DNA from: Salvator merianae
Lineage: Eukaryota; Chordata; Lepidosauria; Squamata; Teiidae
Length of the DNA: 64,000 nt
Assembly (NCBI GenBank): GCA_003586115.2
Contig: QVOM02000071.1
Span: 113,700-177,699 of the forward strand
Reading direction: 5' to 3'
Under the pieces are notes generated by a model. That model saw only the letters and a program-made list of their open reading frames with translations. It did no database searches and was not told the DNA's origin. Below, piece after piece: positions 54,105-64,000 of the stretch. Both the position numbers and the translations under genes were made by a program. Position 1 is the stretch's first letter. Each line of letters begins with the position of its first letter.

Positions 54105-55062
54105 GGCCCTTTATGCACTGGGCTGTTAGACCAGCCCAGTGTGGCCCACAGAACACTTTGGTTGCTCAACAGACCAGTTTACTAGGGGTTTCCAGTATGT
54201 CTGCACAGGATGAGGCAGGAGTGAGATACAGTGCCAAAAGAGCACTATATCCCACTCTAGCCCGTGGGTTGCTTACAGGCAGTCCTCAAGTGTTCTACTG
54301 TGCTATACCAGACCAACAGCCTGCATGTAGAAAGTGGGCGTTTTCGCACTTACTATAGCGGAACAGTTTAATTAGCAGGCTTCAGGCCGGTGAAGATGGA
54401 GTCCGTTGAGTGCTATACACACTTGCCAGCCAGGGAAACGATCCAAGCTGACCAGCAGAGGGAGCGGTGCGAATCGGAATCCACTAGGCAGGAAGTGAGG
54501 TCACGAATCACAGAGGAATGAATGCAAATGTAGAGCTAGTAATCCAAAACATAGAGCTACTACTTCAAAGTTAGAGCAGCTCCTTTCAGAGCTGTCTTTT
54601 AAACGGCAGCCGGTGTGCGAAGCCAAAAGGGCAAAGCCCCTCCCCACTGTCATTTCGAACCAGGAAGCAGTGCGAACACACCTCCCGCCATCTGCACTTG
54701 ATTGCGCAGGTCGGAATCAGGACAGCAAATTACTTGCCCAGCCTTCCCTAGCTTCAGATGAGTATCAGGTGCGCCTCGGTGAGAATCGGGAATGCCGCAT
54801 GTAGGTGCAAGTGCAACTCCTGCATTTTAGTGAGCGGACAAGAATGTTCCTCTTGCTAAGTGCAAAAAGGCCCAAAGTGTGGCTGAGGTCCAGTCTACCA
54901 AGCCCAACATCATTTTATCTGGGCTACACAAGCAGCAAGGGAATCACACCTTTCCTAAGGTGCCCAGCCAAAAAGCTCTAGTTGGCAACTTTGAAGTGAG
55001 CTGAGTTGAGCTGTGTGCAATGCAGAGAGACAGCCCTTAGAGCTTGCTGTGCAGAAATAGCC
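54105..55062. mobile_element. GGCCC-ended MITE hosting nested element G3
   Basis: Outer ends are GGCCCTTTATGCACTGGGC and, inverted, GGCTATTTCTGCACAGCAAG. AAA flanks both sides (54102-54104 and 55063-55065). About 538 bp of its length is the nested element at 54336-54873. Without it, the host is about 420 bp. It has an internal small palindrome (ACTGGGCTGTTAGACCAGCC) at 54118. Confidence 0.65.
54336..54873 (-). mobile_element. GGGCC-ended foldback transposon G3, nested
   Basis: A 538-bp copy of the G1/G2 family in reverse orientation: GGGCGTTTTCGCACTTA at the left and AAGTGCAAAAAGGCCC at the right. It shares the G1 interior (GCAGTGCGAACACACC region, TTCAGAGCTG, CAGGCTTCAGGCC). Direct AAAGT flanks both sides (54331-54335 and 54874-54878), which is longer than the 3-bp duplication seen for G1 and G2. 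The 63-codon frame inside is not a gene. Confidence 0.78.
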
Positions 55063-56440
55063 AAAGGGACTTAAAATACTATGAAGAAAATAGGATCTAT
55101 TCTTGGAAGCAAAGAACTATTACTAGTTCTAAAAACATCAAGTAAGCATGTGATAATAGTTATGAGGGAGCAACATTAGTGAGTTTGAACAATGAAGCTT
55201 TCTTACTAATGAATCAGATGTAGAAATATGTAGAGGAGGGTCTGTTGATGACATTAGACAACAAGCAGTCGTGGCAAAAGGCAAAGGCAGAAACCAGAAA
55301 TATTCAGAAAAGCAAACTATTGAGCAAAGTATAATTATTCTTTCTTGATAAACCTTTATGAGTTTGAAAGCATAGGTGCTATAAAAAGAACTTTATTTTG
55401 TACCTATACACATATGCATCCTTCAAAACTATCATGGAACTTAAGGAACTATTACACTCACAGGGGCTCAACGTCCATGCTTGCTTTACACAGTTGTTGC
55501 ACATGCAAAGAGCCACTTCCTAGTCTTTTTCGGCATAAGGAAGGTCCTTTGTCTTTGCATATCTATGCTTTATTACGGAATATCTAAATATATTGCAATA
55601 AATAAGTGACGTCTAGATGCAGCCTTAGTCTTATCCATGCTCTCTAACTATCCTGAAAAATCACTGTAGAAGAATATAACTCTTTTTGTACAAAAAGTGT
55701 TGAAAGATCCAGGATTATTAGTGGGTTCATAGGCCATTGAAGCCCCTGAAATGTGTTTATGTAAGCTTTATTCAAGTGTACGTGAAATTAAAACATCACC
55801 TCCCTCTTGATGGCATTTCACCAAAGGAAGCAATCCATCAAATCCATTTCAAAACCCTCACAAAAAAAGGAGTTGCTCCTTCCCCTGTCTTTGCATCATA
55901 TGGGAGGGTTGGTAGGAGACAATCTATGCTGCCCAAAGCAGCCTTGGAGTTGTTCAACTAGGATTACCAGTAAGTCACTTCAGGAGGAGATGGTGGCAGT
56001 GCAGGGTTCAGTACTGGGCAGCTGTATGTGCAAACGCACGATCCACTGTCTTACTGTTTGGACATCCAGCTCTCAGATAATCTGGGAGTGGTGTCCTGGG
56101 TGCTTGTGTCATAAAGGAAAATAGTTTCTTGGATAAATCTTGTACAGAGGCTACTAACGTGGCTCATGGAGATATGCCAATAGCTCTGGCACTTTGTACA
56201 TGTGCAGAGGCTTCGTGATCTTTGTACTGTGGACTTAGGTCTTGACAGACAAGCAACTGATAGATTATCCTTAGGGGAAAATAATCAACCAGATTCTTAA
56301 ACAATGTTCTATTTATAAAAAGTGAAATAGAGTAATTCACAAGTTGATTTAAAACAGCTTTAGATGGTATAGGAAATCAGCACAAAGTTTTAACTAATCC
56401 ATTAAAGTTAATTTAGCAATCATTGAGGCAAAGAAACTAG
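55063..56440. other. Non-coding stretch, no gene seen
   Basis: Unremarkable mixed sequence with short unmatched open frames (55737-55961, 55807-56124). No element ends were recognised. Confidence 0.4.
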
Positions 56441-56945
56441 GGGCCTATTCACACTTGACGGTAGCAAGCATTGAAGTGACCGGGAGCGGTTTCATCCGCT
56501 CCTGATTGCTACTACCGGCAGTGCACTAAATGGTAGTCTGGAACCTTACCTGAAACTCATAGTGAGCTTGGTAAGGTTCCATTCACACTTACCTGCACGG
56601 TGGTGGCTGTCTTGCGTGCGATGTGCCCATCGCGCATGCGCAATTGCACGATCATGCGTGCATGATGGGGCATTTGGGCCCAACTGGGCCTGTGCAATGC
56701 CCCAATCAGGCCTGTGATGCCCTGATCAGGCTTGTGATGCTGCATCAGGCCACGCGATGCCCAATCCAGCCTTGCGAGGCCCAAATGGGCATGTGTCTGA
56801 TCATCGCTGCAGCAGTGGCTTGCAAGCTGCTGGGTGCTGCCATGGCAACTGGCAGGCCCACACAGTGCACAGACGCAAGCAGATCACATAGGCCCGATGG
56901 TGCTGGTGCGGGCCTGCCGGTCGCCATGGCAGCGGCCGAACGCTT
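56441..56945. mobile_element. GGGCC-ended GC-rich element, boundaries partial
   Basis: Starts GGGCCTATTCACACTTGACG. A reversed-like block CCATTCACACTTACC lies at 56579. The rest is CpG-rich with a 20-bp tandem array (56661-56800), and a further inverted pair around GCCATGGCAACTGGCAGGCC (about 56839) and GGCCTGCCGGTCGCCATGGC (about 56911). The right end was not fixed. Shares the GCCATGGCAAC block with the 53.28 kb element. Confidence 0.5.
56661..56800. repeat. 20-bp-period minisatellite, about 6-7 units
   Basis: Units of exactly 20 bp, for example CCCAATCAGGCCTGTGATGC (56701), CCTGATCAGGCTTGTGATGC (56721), TGCATCAGGCCACGCGATGC (56741) and CCAATCCAGCCTTGCGAGGC (56761). The first and last units (56661, 56681, 56781) are more divergent. 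It lies inside a GC-rich transposon. Confidence 0.85.
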
Positions 56946-57966
56946 GCCCAATCTTAGGTACAGTAACTTGGACTTCCCTTAATCAAGCCTAATTAGTTGG
57001 GGTTCCTATAAAGCCTCCCTGGTCTTCTGTAAAAGAACAGTAAAGTCTCTAAAGATTCATAGTTACCTGTCTTGAAGATTTCTAGAATGAGGAAAGCATC
57101 CAGAAGTGTAGAAACTCCATAAGTCTTGTCCATCAGCAAGGAGAGAGGAGATGTTCCCAAGTTTTCTCTCTCTCATTTTTCTCATTTTGGGGGGTTCAGA
57201 CCTCACTCTTTTTATACTTTAAAGATCTGCTATCCTCTCCAGGTCTGTCATTAACTGTGTGCTTCATTTACTCTAGGAAAACCAAATAAAAGATGCTAAT
57301 TAAATTAAAACCTTTGCTTACTTTTATTATTATAGCTCTTTATATCTTCTGTTTTATTTACAAGGCACACTGCATTTTTAGGAAACCAACTAGAGAGCCA
57401 ACACATATACAAAAAGGGAGTGACTTAATGGTCAGCTCCAAGTCATGTTTGCTTGTTTACTTTGTGTAGCTTAATTAATTTCTCTGGGGCCTAAGGTCAA
57501 AAGCCCATAGCTTTTGAAAACGCCACATACACCTTTGCAGCACCCATGTTTAGCTTGTACACATTTAATATAGAAATTTAGGGCCCAGTCACACCTAGAG
57601 TTTAATCCAGCTTTGGTCCACTTTCAGACTGAGAGAACACATCAGTGAAGTAATAAAATGTTTTCTTTCAGCATTATCTGACTCAGAAAATCCACCTTTG
57701 TGTTAGATAATGTTGAAAGAAACATTTTAGGTGCTTTGCTGATTTTTCTTTCAATCCAAAAGTGGACTACTACAGCCTCTAATATTTGACAGGTAGCTAT
57801 TTAAAGGTTGAAGCTTAATACAGAATTACACATGCCAATGTTCCCATCAAAAATGCAAAAGTCCTGACTAATAATATATGGGATCACATAGGTGAAGACT
57901 CTTTTATATGGCTAATTTGATGAAACTACTAGTATTTTGAATATCTGAGTGTTATTTATTAATATA
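56946..57966. other. Non-coding stretch, no gene seen
   Basis: A weak inverted pair (CTTTGGTCCACTTTC near 57613 and AAAAGTGGACTACT near 57760) may be an old MITE beginning GGGCCCAGTCACACCTAGAG at 57582. Otherwise nothing is recognised. Confidence 0.35.
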
Positions 57967-58146
57967 GGGCCTTTCTGCACTTGGACTTATTCCAGATTAT
58001 ATCTCAGAATAAGGACCTGCCATCTGCATGCTAGTGCAGACTATGGTAGGCCCTGGGAAAGACCTTTTATAGTCTGCACTAGCATGTGCATGGCAGGTCT
58101 CTATTCCGGGATATAATCCGCAATAAGGCCAAGTGCAGAAAGGCCC
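57967..58146. mobile_element. 180-bp GGGCC-ended foldback MITE, copy 2
   Basis: Sister of 27449-27628. Left end GGGCCTTTCTGCACTTGG and right end CCAAGTGCAGAAAGGCCC are perfect inverted repeats over 18 bp. Flanked on both sides by ATA (57964-57966 and 58147-58149). Nearly the whole unit can fold on itself. Confidence 0.9.
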
Positions 58147-58289
58147 ATAGTTGCACATGTGTGTATGTATAGTTGCATATGTTGCATAGTTGCATATGTG
58201 TGTATTACTATGTGTGTTGTATGTATAAGTGTGTGTGTATATATGTATATAGCATAATTCTATGTCTCATCTATGGTATTTCTGGAATT

Positions 58290-58293
58290 TATT

Positions 58294-58326
<33 letters not shown>

Positions 58327-58330
58327 ATAT
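58290..58330. repeat. (TA)n(TG)n microsatellite
   Basis: TATATATATA followed by about 14 TG units. A looser TG/TATG-rich zone precedes it from about 58150. Confidence 0.95.
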
Positions 58331-61300
58331 TCTTATTGATTCTTAATATTAATTCTACATGGATTCTATGTTTTTGGTCTTTTCAAGTCTTCTTGAATCC
58401 AGTTTTGTTCTGCAATTTTGCTGCTGTATAGTATTTCACTCTGAATGAACAGAACTCGGTTCCACCTCCCCTTGACTTAAAACTTCTGAGGACCCAGAAA
58501 GCAGGAACTACTTTTTTTCTATAAATGAGCATGTGACCAGGTCACCACCTTCTCCAGCTTCTGGACAATTTTTATGTCAGCTGAAGTGGAAAAAGAAACA
58601 AAATATTCCTATAACCTTTGACAACTCGTTGCTTCAAAATGGTTCTTTTGCATACACACCGTGGAGAGTTCAAGTGCTTAGCAGAATCCCTGTCTTCACA
58701 TAACACAATGGGGAGGGAGGAAAGAACAATAGAACTGGCAGTCATTTCAAAATTCACAAAGGCCACATTTTTTTTTTCTGTTTCCCAAAATCAAAAGGTC
58801 TGTTACTTATTAAACTTCCTCATAATAAGCTATCGTCTTGATGTGTTATAGGTGTGTATTTGGATCATTTTCCTAATAATGACTGTTTCATCATTATGCA
58901 TATATATGCATAAATAAAACATTTCTCAGAAATTAGAGGAGAAAATAGAAGAAGCTTTACCAAGAAAAAGACACGTGGGAGCTACAGGGTTAATAGTTAA
59001 GGCTGTTCTAACCCCCCTCCAAAAGAAAAAGGAAAAAAAAAACCCACACACTTTTGAAATGGCTGTATGGTTCGAGAATGACTCTTTGCTTCCCCTCTTA
59101 ATCTGTATTTTACGAGTGAGAAGCTTTGCATTATGCAAATCGTTAGATAGGAACAGGTGACATTTCAGCAAAGAACATGATCAGCAGCCCGGGCCTGGAT
59201 TGGGCTGCTGATTTATACATTAGTATTTGTCACAAGGATTGCAAGTGCTTCAGTCTACAGTCCGCAATTTGCTTCCCCCTCCTCCACTTCTTAAGGAGGA
59301 AACTTCATCATAGTGTTGAAAAAGATCCAGCTAAGACCCAAATGATGTATGGACTTAATGGTTTTGCTAGAAATAGTTGCTGCGTTAATTTTTCATATTT
59401 AAAAAAAATTAAACAATTAGTATTGTCATTTAACATATTGTTCTTAGTCAAAGTACAGGATAATGAATCTGTGGGTGTCCCATCTGAAAGGGTTCAGGAG
59501 CACACTGGATGATCCTATAGTGTCTCAGTCAGCCCTGTAAAGAGCCTAGTTACTGAAAGGCCACTCCTGCAGACTTTTTGCACTCCTTTCGTCCAAAGTT
59601 TTACAGCTATGTCAGGTCCAGTACAGACTGAGCTGCATGCAACACACACACAGAGAGAAGCTTTTTCATAGAAAATTAGTTCTGCAAAACAAAAGAATTG
59701 GACTATTGAATGCTCTAACTGTTGCATACATTTCTTCAACTTTGAAATAAATAAATGGAGATTGCCCAGAAATTATACCTGGAGAATTGCACCCATCCTC
59801 AGTTTGCATCAGCCTTTACAATGCTATCATATATACATCAATGTGTAAGTCCCATTGTGTAGGGTTACTCCAGCCAAGTGGGGGGTAGGGTTGTCACTTC
59901 AGTTCTTAGTTCTCCACTGTTTTTGATTGTGACATGTATCCTATGCTACAGTGTGAGGGCCTGCAGTATTGATCCATTAATCACCAAATATTCACTAAAT
60001 ATCTTCTCTTTCAGGTTAGAACTAAATATCAGATTGGTTTGAGAGGCAGCACATTTAGGAGCTGTTCATCATCCTTGTCTTTTGTTAAGTAGTGCAAGGC
60101 TGTGGTAATTATCCAACCAGTATTTACCAAATGTGAAACTGTGACAAATTCACCCAAATGCTGATTGATGATACAATTTTATTCTATTATTCCTTTGTTG
60201 AGATACCTAGCTGCAGAAAGACCTGCAAAGCTAGAGCATAGTATTTGGAAAGCTAGGGAGCGGGGACGCGAGATTACATAGGCATGATCAAAACTTAGCA
60301 CTGTCTGCCCCTGAGAGCAGGAGTGGACAGAGGCCTCAGTACTTACCCCACTTGAGTGAAGAGGAGCTGGTTTGCTCACTGACCATTGCCCTTTTGTCTT
60401 TGGCTAAATCTAACTCGAGTGGATGCATCTTCTGATTTCTTATGTAAAGTTTTTTATTTCGAATTCAGAAACCAATATGGGGAAACAGATAAATATTATA
60501 GTATATGAACGGTAAAAAGTTTCTCCTTCCTCTTTTTTCTGAGAGAGAAAGAAAAACAGATTTCATCCATGGTAATAAAACTGTATTGTTCTAGAATGAA
60601 ATTATCTGTATAAAAAGCAAAAGAAACTGTGTACTTAGAATGTAATATTGTAAAAGTGATCAGAGAGTATTAATACATGTGCTATATATTTAATAATTCA
60701 ATTTTTTTAGACTTTTATTTCAGAAGAAGAAGAAGATGATGATGATGGATCTAATTTAAACTGAAAGCGGGAAGGGATACATTTTCTAAGGCTATTTAAC
60801 TCTGCAATCCAAACCATTTATTGAAGCTCTGACAAAAAAGAATATGCTCAAATGATAAGAAGCATCTGTTAGTCATCCAATGGCCAGGAGTCAGATTGCT
60901 TTTCTAATGCTGTTTAATGACTCTCTCCGTAAATTCTCCAGGTTTGAAGAATCCACAGGTCCCAGTACAAAGATAAATACTGTACATTGGAAATAGGTCC
61001 AGGAAACTAATGAACACCTTTAACAAACAGCATGGTTGTAGAAATATATTAAGAACTGTAAGAATTTCACATAAAAATGGAGAAATTACAAGACAAGCCC
61101 ATACTATGTAAGTATTACACGTTCCAATTACATTATAAACAAATGGAGCTCCATAACCATTCTTCTGTTGTGTCCAGTAAACATAAAAAGGAAGCTTCTG
61201 CTGGATTAATTTTAAGGACATAGCTTCAAAGCAATTCACCATTAATTTAAAACAACAGGTACTTTAGTTTATTATTACAGAGTTCCCTAATGTGATTGAT

Positions 61301-61616
61301 ACCAAAACTTACTTTTGCACTTAGTGCTAAAAAGCCAGTTTAGACATTGACAATAAGTGCCCCATATCTAGAAGCAGAGGTGGAGTTTCAGAAGCAATAA
61401 CTGCACAAAGACTTAAAAAACTGGAGTAATGGTCATGTCTTCACTGCATAACCTTAGACATCTTTTTGCACATCCCCAGTGTGGGGTGCATCCATTATGT
61501 ACTGCAGAGAAGTACTTCCACACTTCTGGAGTGTGGGGGCATGGGAAAGGCACTCAAGGTTCAGTGCTCAAGGACTGATTCTGAAGGTGCTACATTCTGC
61601 CCTGATTCTTTTCTTA
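58331..61616. other. Intergenic stretch, no gene seen
   Basis: Mostly AT-rich sequence. (GAA)n(GAT)n lies at about 60724-60748. One candidate conserved element is at 59050-59330. Short frames (59177-59512, 60904-61242) lack any domain. Confidence 0.4.
59050..59330. promoter_or_regulatory. Candidate conserved non-coding element
   Basis: Repeat-free sequence with an octamer site ATGCAAAT at 59133-59140 followed by an E-box CAGGTG at 59154-59159, and further GGGCTGCTGATTTATACATT and TTGTCACAAGG words. It has the look of an enhancer. No alignment available. Confidence 0.28.
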
Positions 61617-62390
61617 AGAACATAAGAGGAGCCTTGTTGGATCAGGCCACAGCCCATCTAGTTCAGCATTCTGTTTCACACAGTGGCCCACCAATTGCTT
61701 CTGGGCATTCTCAAGCAGAAGATAAAGGCAAAACCTTCACCTGCTCTTGACTCCCCGCAATTGGTTTTACAGACATTCTGCCTGTCTTTCCAACCTGGAT
61801 GTAGTACCTAGGCATCCATTCTAGTAGCCATTGATACACCTGACCTCCATGAATCTGTCTAATCCTTTCTTAAAGCTATCTAGGCTGATTGCTGTCACCA
61901 CCTCTTCTGGTAATAAATTCCATAGACAGATGACCCTCTGGATGAAAGAATACTTCCCCTTGTCAGTCCTAACTCTCCTGCCCATCAGCTTCATAGAGTG
62001 CCCCTTTGTCTAGTGTTATATGATAGAGAAAATAATTTTTCTCTATTCACATTTTCCATACCGTGCATGATTTTATAAACTTCAATCAGGTCTCCTCTTA
62101 AACGCCGCTTTTCAAGGCTGAAGAGACCAAGGCGTTGCAGCCTGATTTCGTAAGGAAGGTGTTCCAGCCCCTTGATCATTCTGGTTGCCCTTTTCTGCAC
62201 CTTCTCCAGTTCCACAATATCCTTTCTGAGGTGAGGTGACCAGAATTGTGCACAATATTCCAAGTGTGGTCTCACCATAGATTTATAAAGACTTGCCGAC
62301 TTGTTTTCTATTCCCTTCCAAATTACCCCTAGCAATGAATTTGCTTTTCTCACTGCCACTGCACACTGGATTGACACCGTCATTGAGCTT
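61617..62390 (-). mobile_element. CR1/L3-type LINE 3' end
   Basis: On the minus strand, an open 131-codon frame (62383-61991) covers the RT C-terminus: [40 protein letters not shown] and LGLFSLEKRRLRGDLIEVYK. It is followed by related sequence in other frames to about 61840 and the 3' UTR ending near 61617 (CTCCTCTTATGTTCTT). The homologous stretch of the large CR1 ([16 protein letters not shown]) confirms the clade; 3' UTR differs, so it is another subfamily. 5' truncated within the RT. Confidence 0.88.
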
Positions 62391-63445
62391 CATTCTTCTT
62401 TTGTTATGAGCCTCCCATGTCTGTGCACAGTGGCCAACTCAGAAGAAAGACTGCTGAGCTAGGCCACCATGCAAGGCACAGCCGCTCATTAACATAGCTT
62501 GGCCTAACAGCAAAGGAGACAGGGAGCTGCTTCAATTAAGCTTCCACCTCCCCTGACACCTTCAAAAGGTTAGTGAAACTGTAGCCAATGCAGAAGCTGA
62601 GCATACTGCTAATTGGCTCTATTTTTTGTGATGAAGCTGCATTTGCTGCATCTAAGTCAGAGTAGTAACAGAAGGTGACTCTGGAAGGTCTTTGCTCTCC
62701 CATGAACAGTGGGTCTTGTGGGAGCATATCTACATCTTTCAGCATGAAGACACCAGCTGGTGTTTAAACTGAATCCACACTGGCTGAGTTTCTTCCAGCC
62801 CTTAGGGTGGCTGCAGATGTGGGTTAAAACCCATGATCTCCCCAAGACTATATTGGGAATGCCAGACATAACTGTGGCATTCCCAATATACTGAAGCAAT
62901 AACCTGTGACATGCCCGTAATAGTGATACTTACCTTCCGTGTCTGCCAGCCCCGTTCGTTAAAAGTTCACTTGGTGCCACTGGAAACCATCCCAGTACAA
63001 AATAAAAGGAAGTAAGATTATAATGAAACAGGCTGGCAGAAATGGGGGTAAGCCCAGGACTGCTCCTTGCATCTAGTGAGGGGCAGCAAGAAACAAGCCT
63101 TAATGAGGCCCTCGACCACCCTCTTCCCCTTTGATGTGGGTCTAGTTAGTCATCTTATTGGAGACTAAATAGGAATTTGGGGTGGTATATGCTATTAGCT
63201 CTTGGGTGTACCTTTTTCACCTACTTCAAGGTGTGATGATTGTTCAGTATGCTTTGTTTTATGAGGTAAGGTGGGAAGTAACACAGCACATACGAGTGGT
63301 GACCTGTTCTTAGCCTCAGTGTCAGACAGCTCAAGGCTGGGGATGAGAGAGTTGGCCAATTTGGGGTGCCTTGGGAGCAGCTGTCTTCATGTTGCATAGT
63401 AGAGGTGGTACACCAGAAAGAGATTCCCTCTCATTTTCCCGAGGG
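62391..63445. other. Non-coding stretch, no gene seen
   Basis: No gene. Contains the 16-bp-arm hairpin at 62849-62890. A block near 62812-62850 (GTGGCTGCAGATGTGGGTTA) resembles 38822-38845 and may be a dispersed repeat. Confidence 0.4.
62849..62890. repeat. Perfect 16-bp-arm hairpin
   Basis: TATATTGGGAATGCCA, a 10-base loop, then TGGCATTCCCAATATA: exact inverted arms. Perhaps the core of an old foldback element; no polyT follows, so it does not look like a terminator. Confidence 0.85.
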
Positions 63446-64000
63446 AATCTGCAGATGACACAAAGCTAGAAGGGGTTGCTAACACTAGGGAGGAGAAGGA
63501 GAGGATTCAAAATTATTTGGACAAGCTTGAACAGTGGGCTGAAACTAACAGAATGACACTTAACAGGCAGAAATGCAAAGTCCTATATCACATGTGAAAA
63601 GCACATGTGAAAAGGATCTGAGTATACTAGTAGATCACAGATTAAACATGAGTCAACAGTGTGATGCAGCTGCAAAAAAGGCAAACACCATCCTGGGGTG
63701 TATCAAGAGAAGCATAGAGTCCAGATCACGAGAAGTAATTATCCCTCTTTACTCTTCCTTGGTCAGACCTCATCTGGAGTATTGTGTCCAGTTCTGGGCA
63801 CCCCAGTTTAAAAAAGACATGGTGACAAACTGGAACAAGTTCAGAGAAGGGCGACCAAAATGGTGAGTGGTCTGCAAACCATGTCCTACGAGGAACGGTT
63901 AAAGGACCTAGGAATGTTTAGCCTGCAGAAGAGAAGACTGAGAGGAGACATGATAGCTGTTTTCAAGTATCTGAAGGGCTGTCACAGTGCAGAAGGATTG
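63446..64000 (+). mobile_element. CR1 LINE fragment running off the window
   Basis: Matches 22812-23400 of the large CR1 almost base for base. It starts just before the FADD motif (5' truncated) and continues past the window end. About 70 bp of the CR1 (around 22950-23015) is missing and replaced by a tandem 13-bp CACATGTGAAAAG (63589-63601 and 63602-63614). The frame 63573-63866 is the RT C-terminal region with [19 protein letters not shown], broken by a 1-bp-type change near 63830. Confidence 0.9.

Noticed and set aside
53693..54169. 159-codon minus-strand open frame
   Set aside because: It crosses the left boundary of a MITE at 54105 and shows no domain; best explained as chance in GC-rich repeat sequence.
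56661..56800. 20-bp repeats as a CRISPR array
   Set aside because: Units are directly adjacent without spacers, so it is a minisatellite.
62849..62890. Hairpin as tRNA, microRNA precursor or terminator
   Set aside because: No cloverleaf, no polyT, and arms are shorter than typical microRNA precursors.

Overview
The window looks like a gene-poor, intergenic piece of a sauropsid genome, most likely a squamate reptile. The reasons are the mix of CR1 and CR1/L3-type LINEs, L2 LINEs, a BovB (RTE) LINE, a Penelope-like element, chromovirus-type Ty3/Gypsy elements, one hAT copy and many short GGG-ended, Harbinger-like foldback transposons. This is inference from repeat content. I see no host protein-coding exon, tRNA, rRNA or CRISPR array that I can support, so almost every long open frame is a transposon relic or chance.

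Layout. 0.3-8.5 kb: a TAATA microsatellite, two inverted 352-bp foldback elements (377-728 and 6232-6583), a 703-bp relative (2039-2741), a broken Penelope-like element (3.15-4.2 kb), an L2 relic (5.15-5.87 kb) and two sibling foldback elements (7039-7629, 7786-8253). 10.27-15.04 kb: an unassigned LTR element with a 1.4-kb 3' LTR, a polypurine tract and a long repeat-bearing reading frame, but no recognisable polymerase. Its 5' LTR is cut down to 55 bp next to a CR1 tail. 15.08-25.53 kb: a pile-up of three minus-strand Gypsy elements. Gypsy-0 keeps chromodomain, polypurine tract and LTR. Gypsy-1 is split in its protease by a nearly full-length plus-strand CR1 (19.94-23.68 kb). Gypsy-2 has fused gag to mid-RT through deletion.

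25.5-42.4 kb: an L2 tail with a CTAT microsatellite, an hAT element with 8-bp target duplication, a 180-bp foldback, a plus-strand Gypsy-3 whose RT is interrupted by a 1.2-kb GGCC-ended transposon, other copies of that transposon (one nearly complete in opposite orientation at 41306-42423), a Helitron-like AT-rich repeat, an LTR-like stretch and a CR1/L3-type LINE. 42.4-64 kb: quieter sequence with several candidate conserved non-coding elements, a BovB copy with a 5' inversion (46.66-48.18 kb), an L2 copy (50.69-51.79 kb), a foldback element nested inside another (54.1-55.06 kb), a 20-bp-period minisatellite (56.66-56.80 kb), a second 180-bp foldback, a CR1/L3-type 3' end and a second CR1 copy running off the end.

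How the parts relate: the structure is a history of nested insertion. CR1 entered Gypsy-1, the GGCC-ended element entered Gypsy-3, one foldback entered another, and a foldback entered an older dispersed repeat. The least explained object is the 10.27-15.04 kb LTR element. All family names rest on motifs read by eye; no database search was run.
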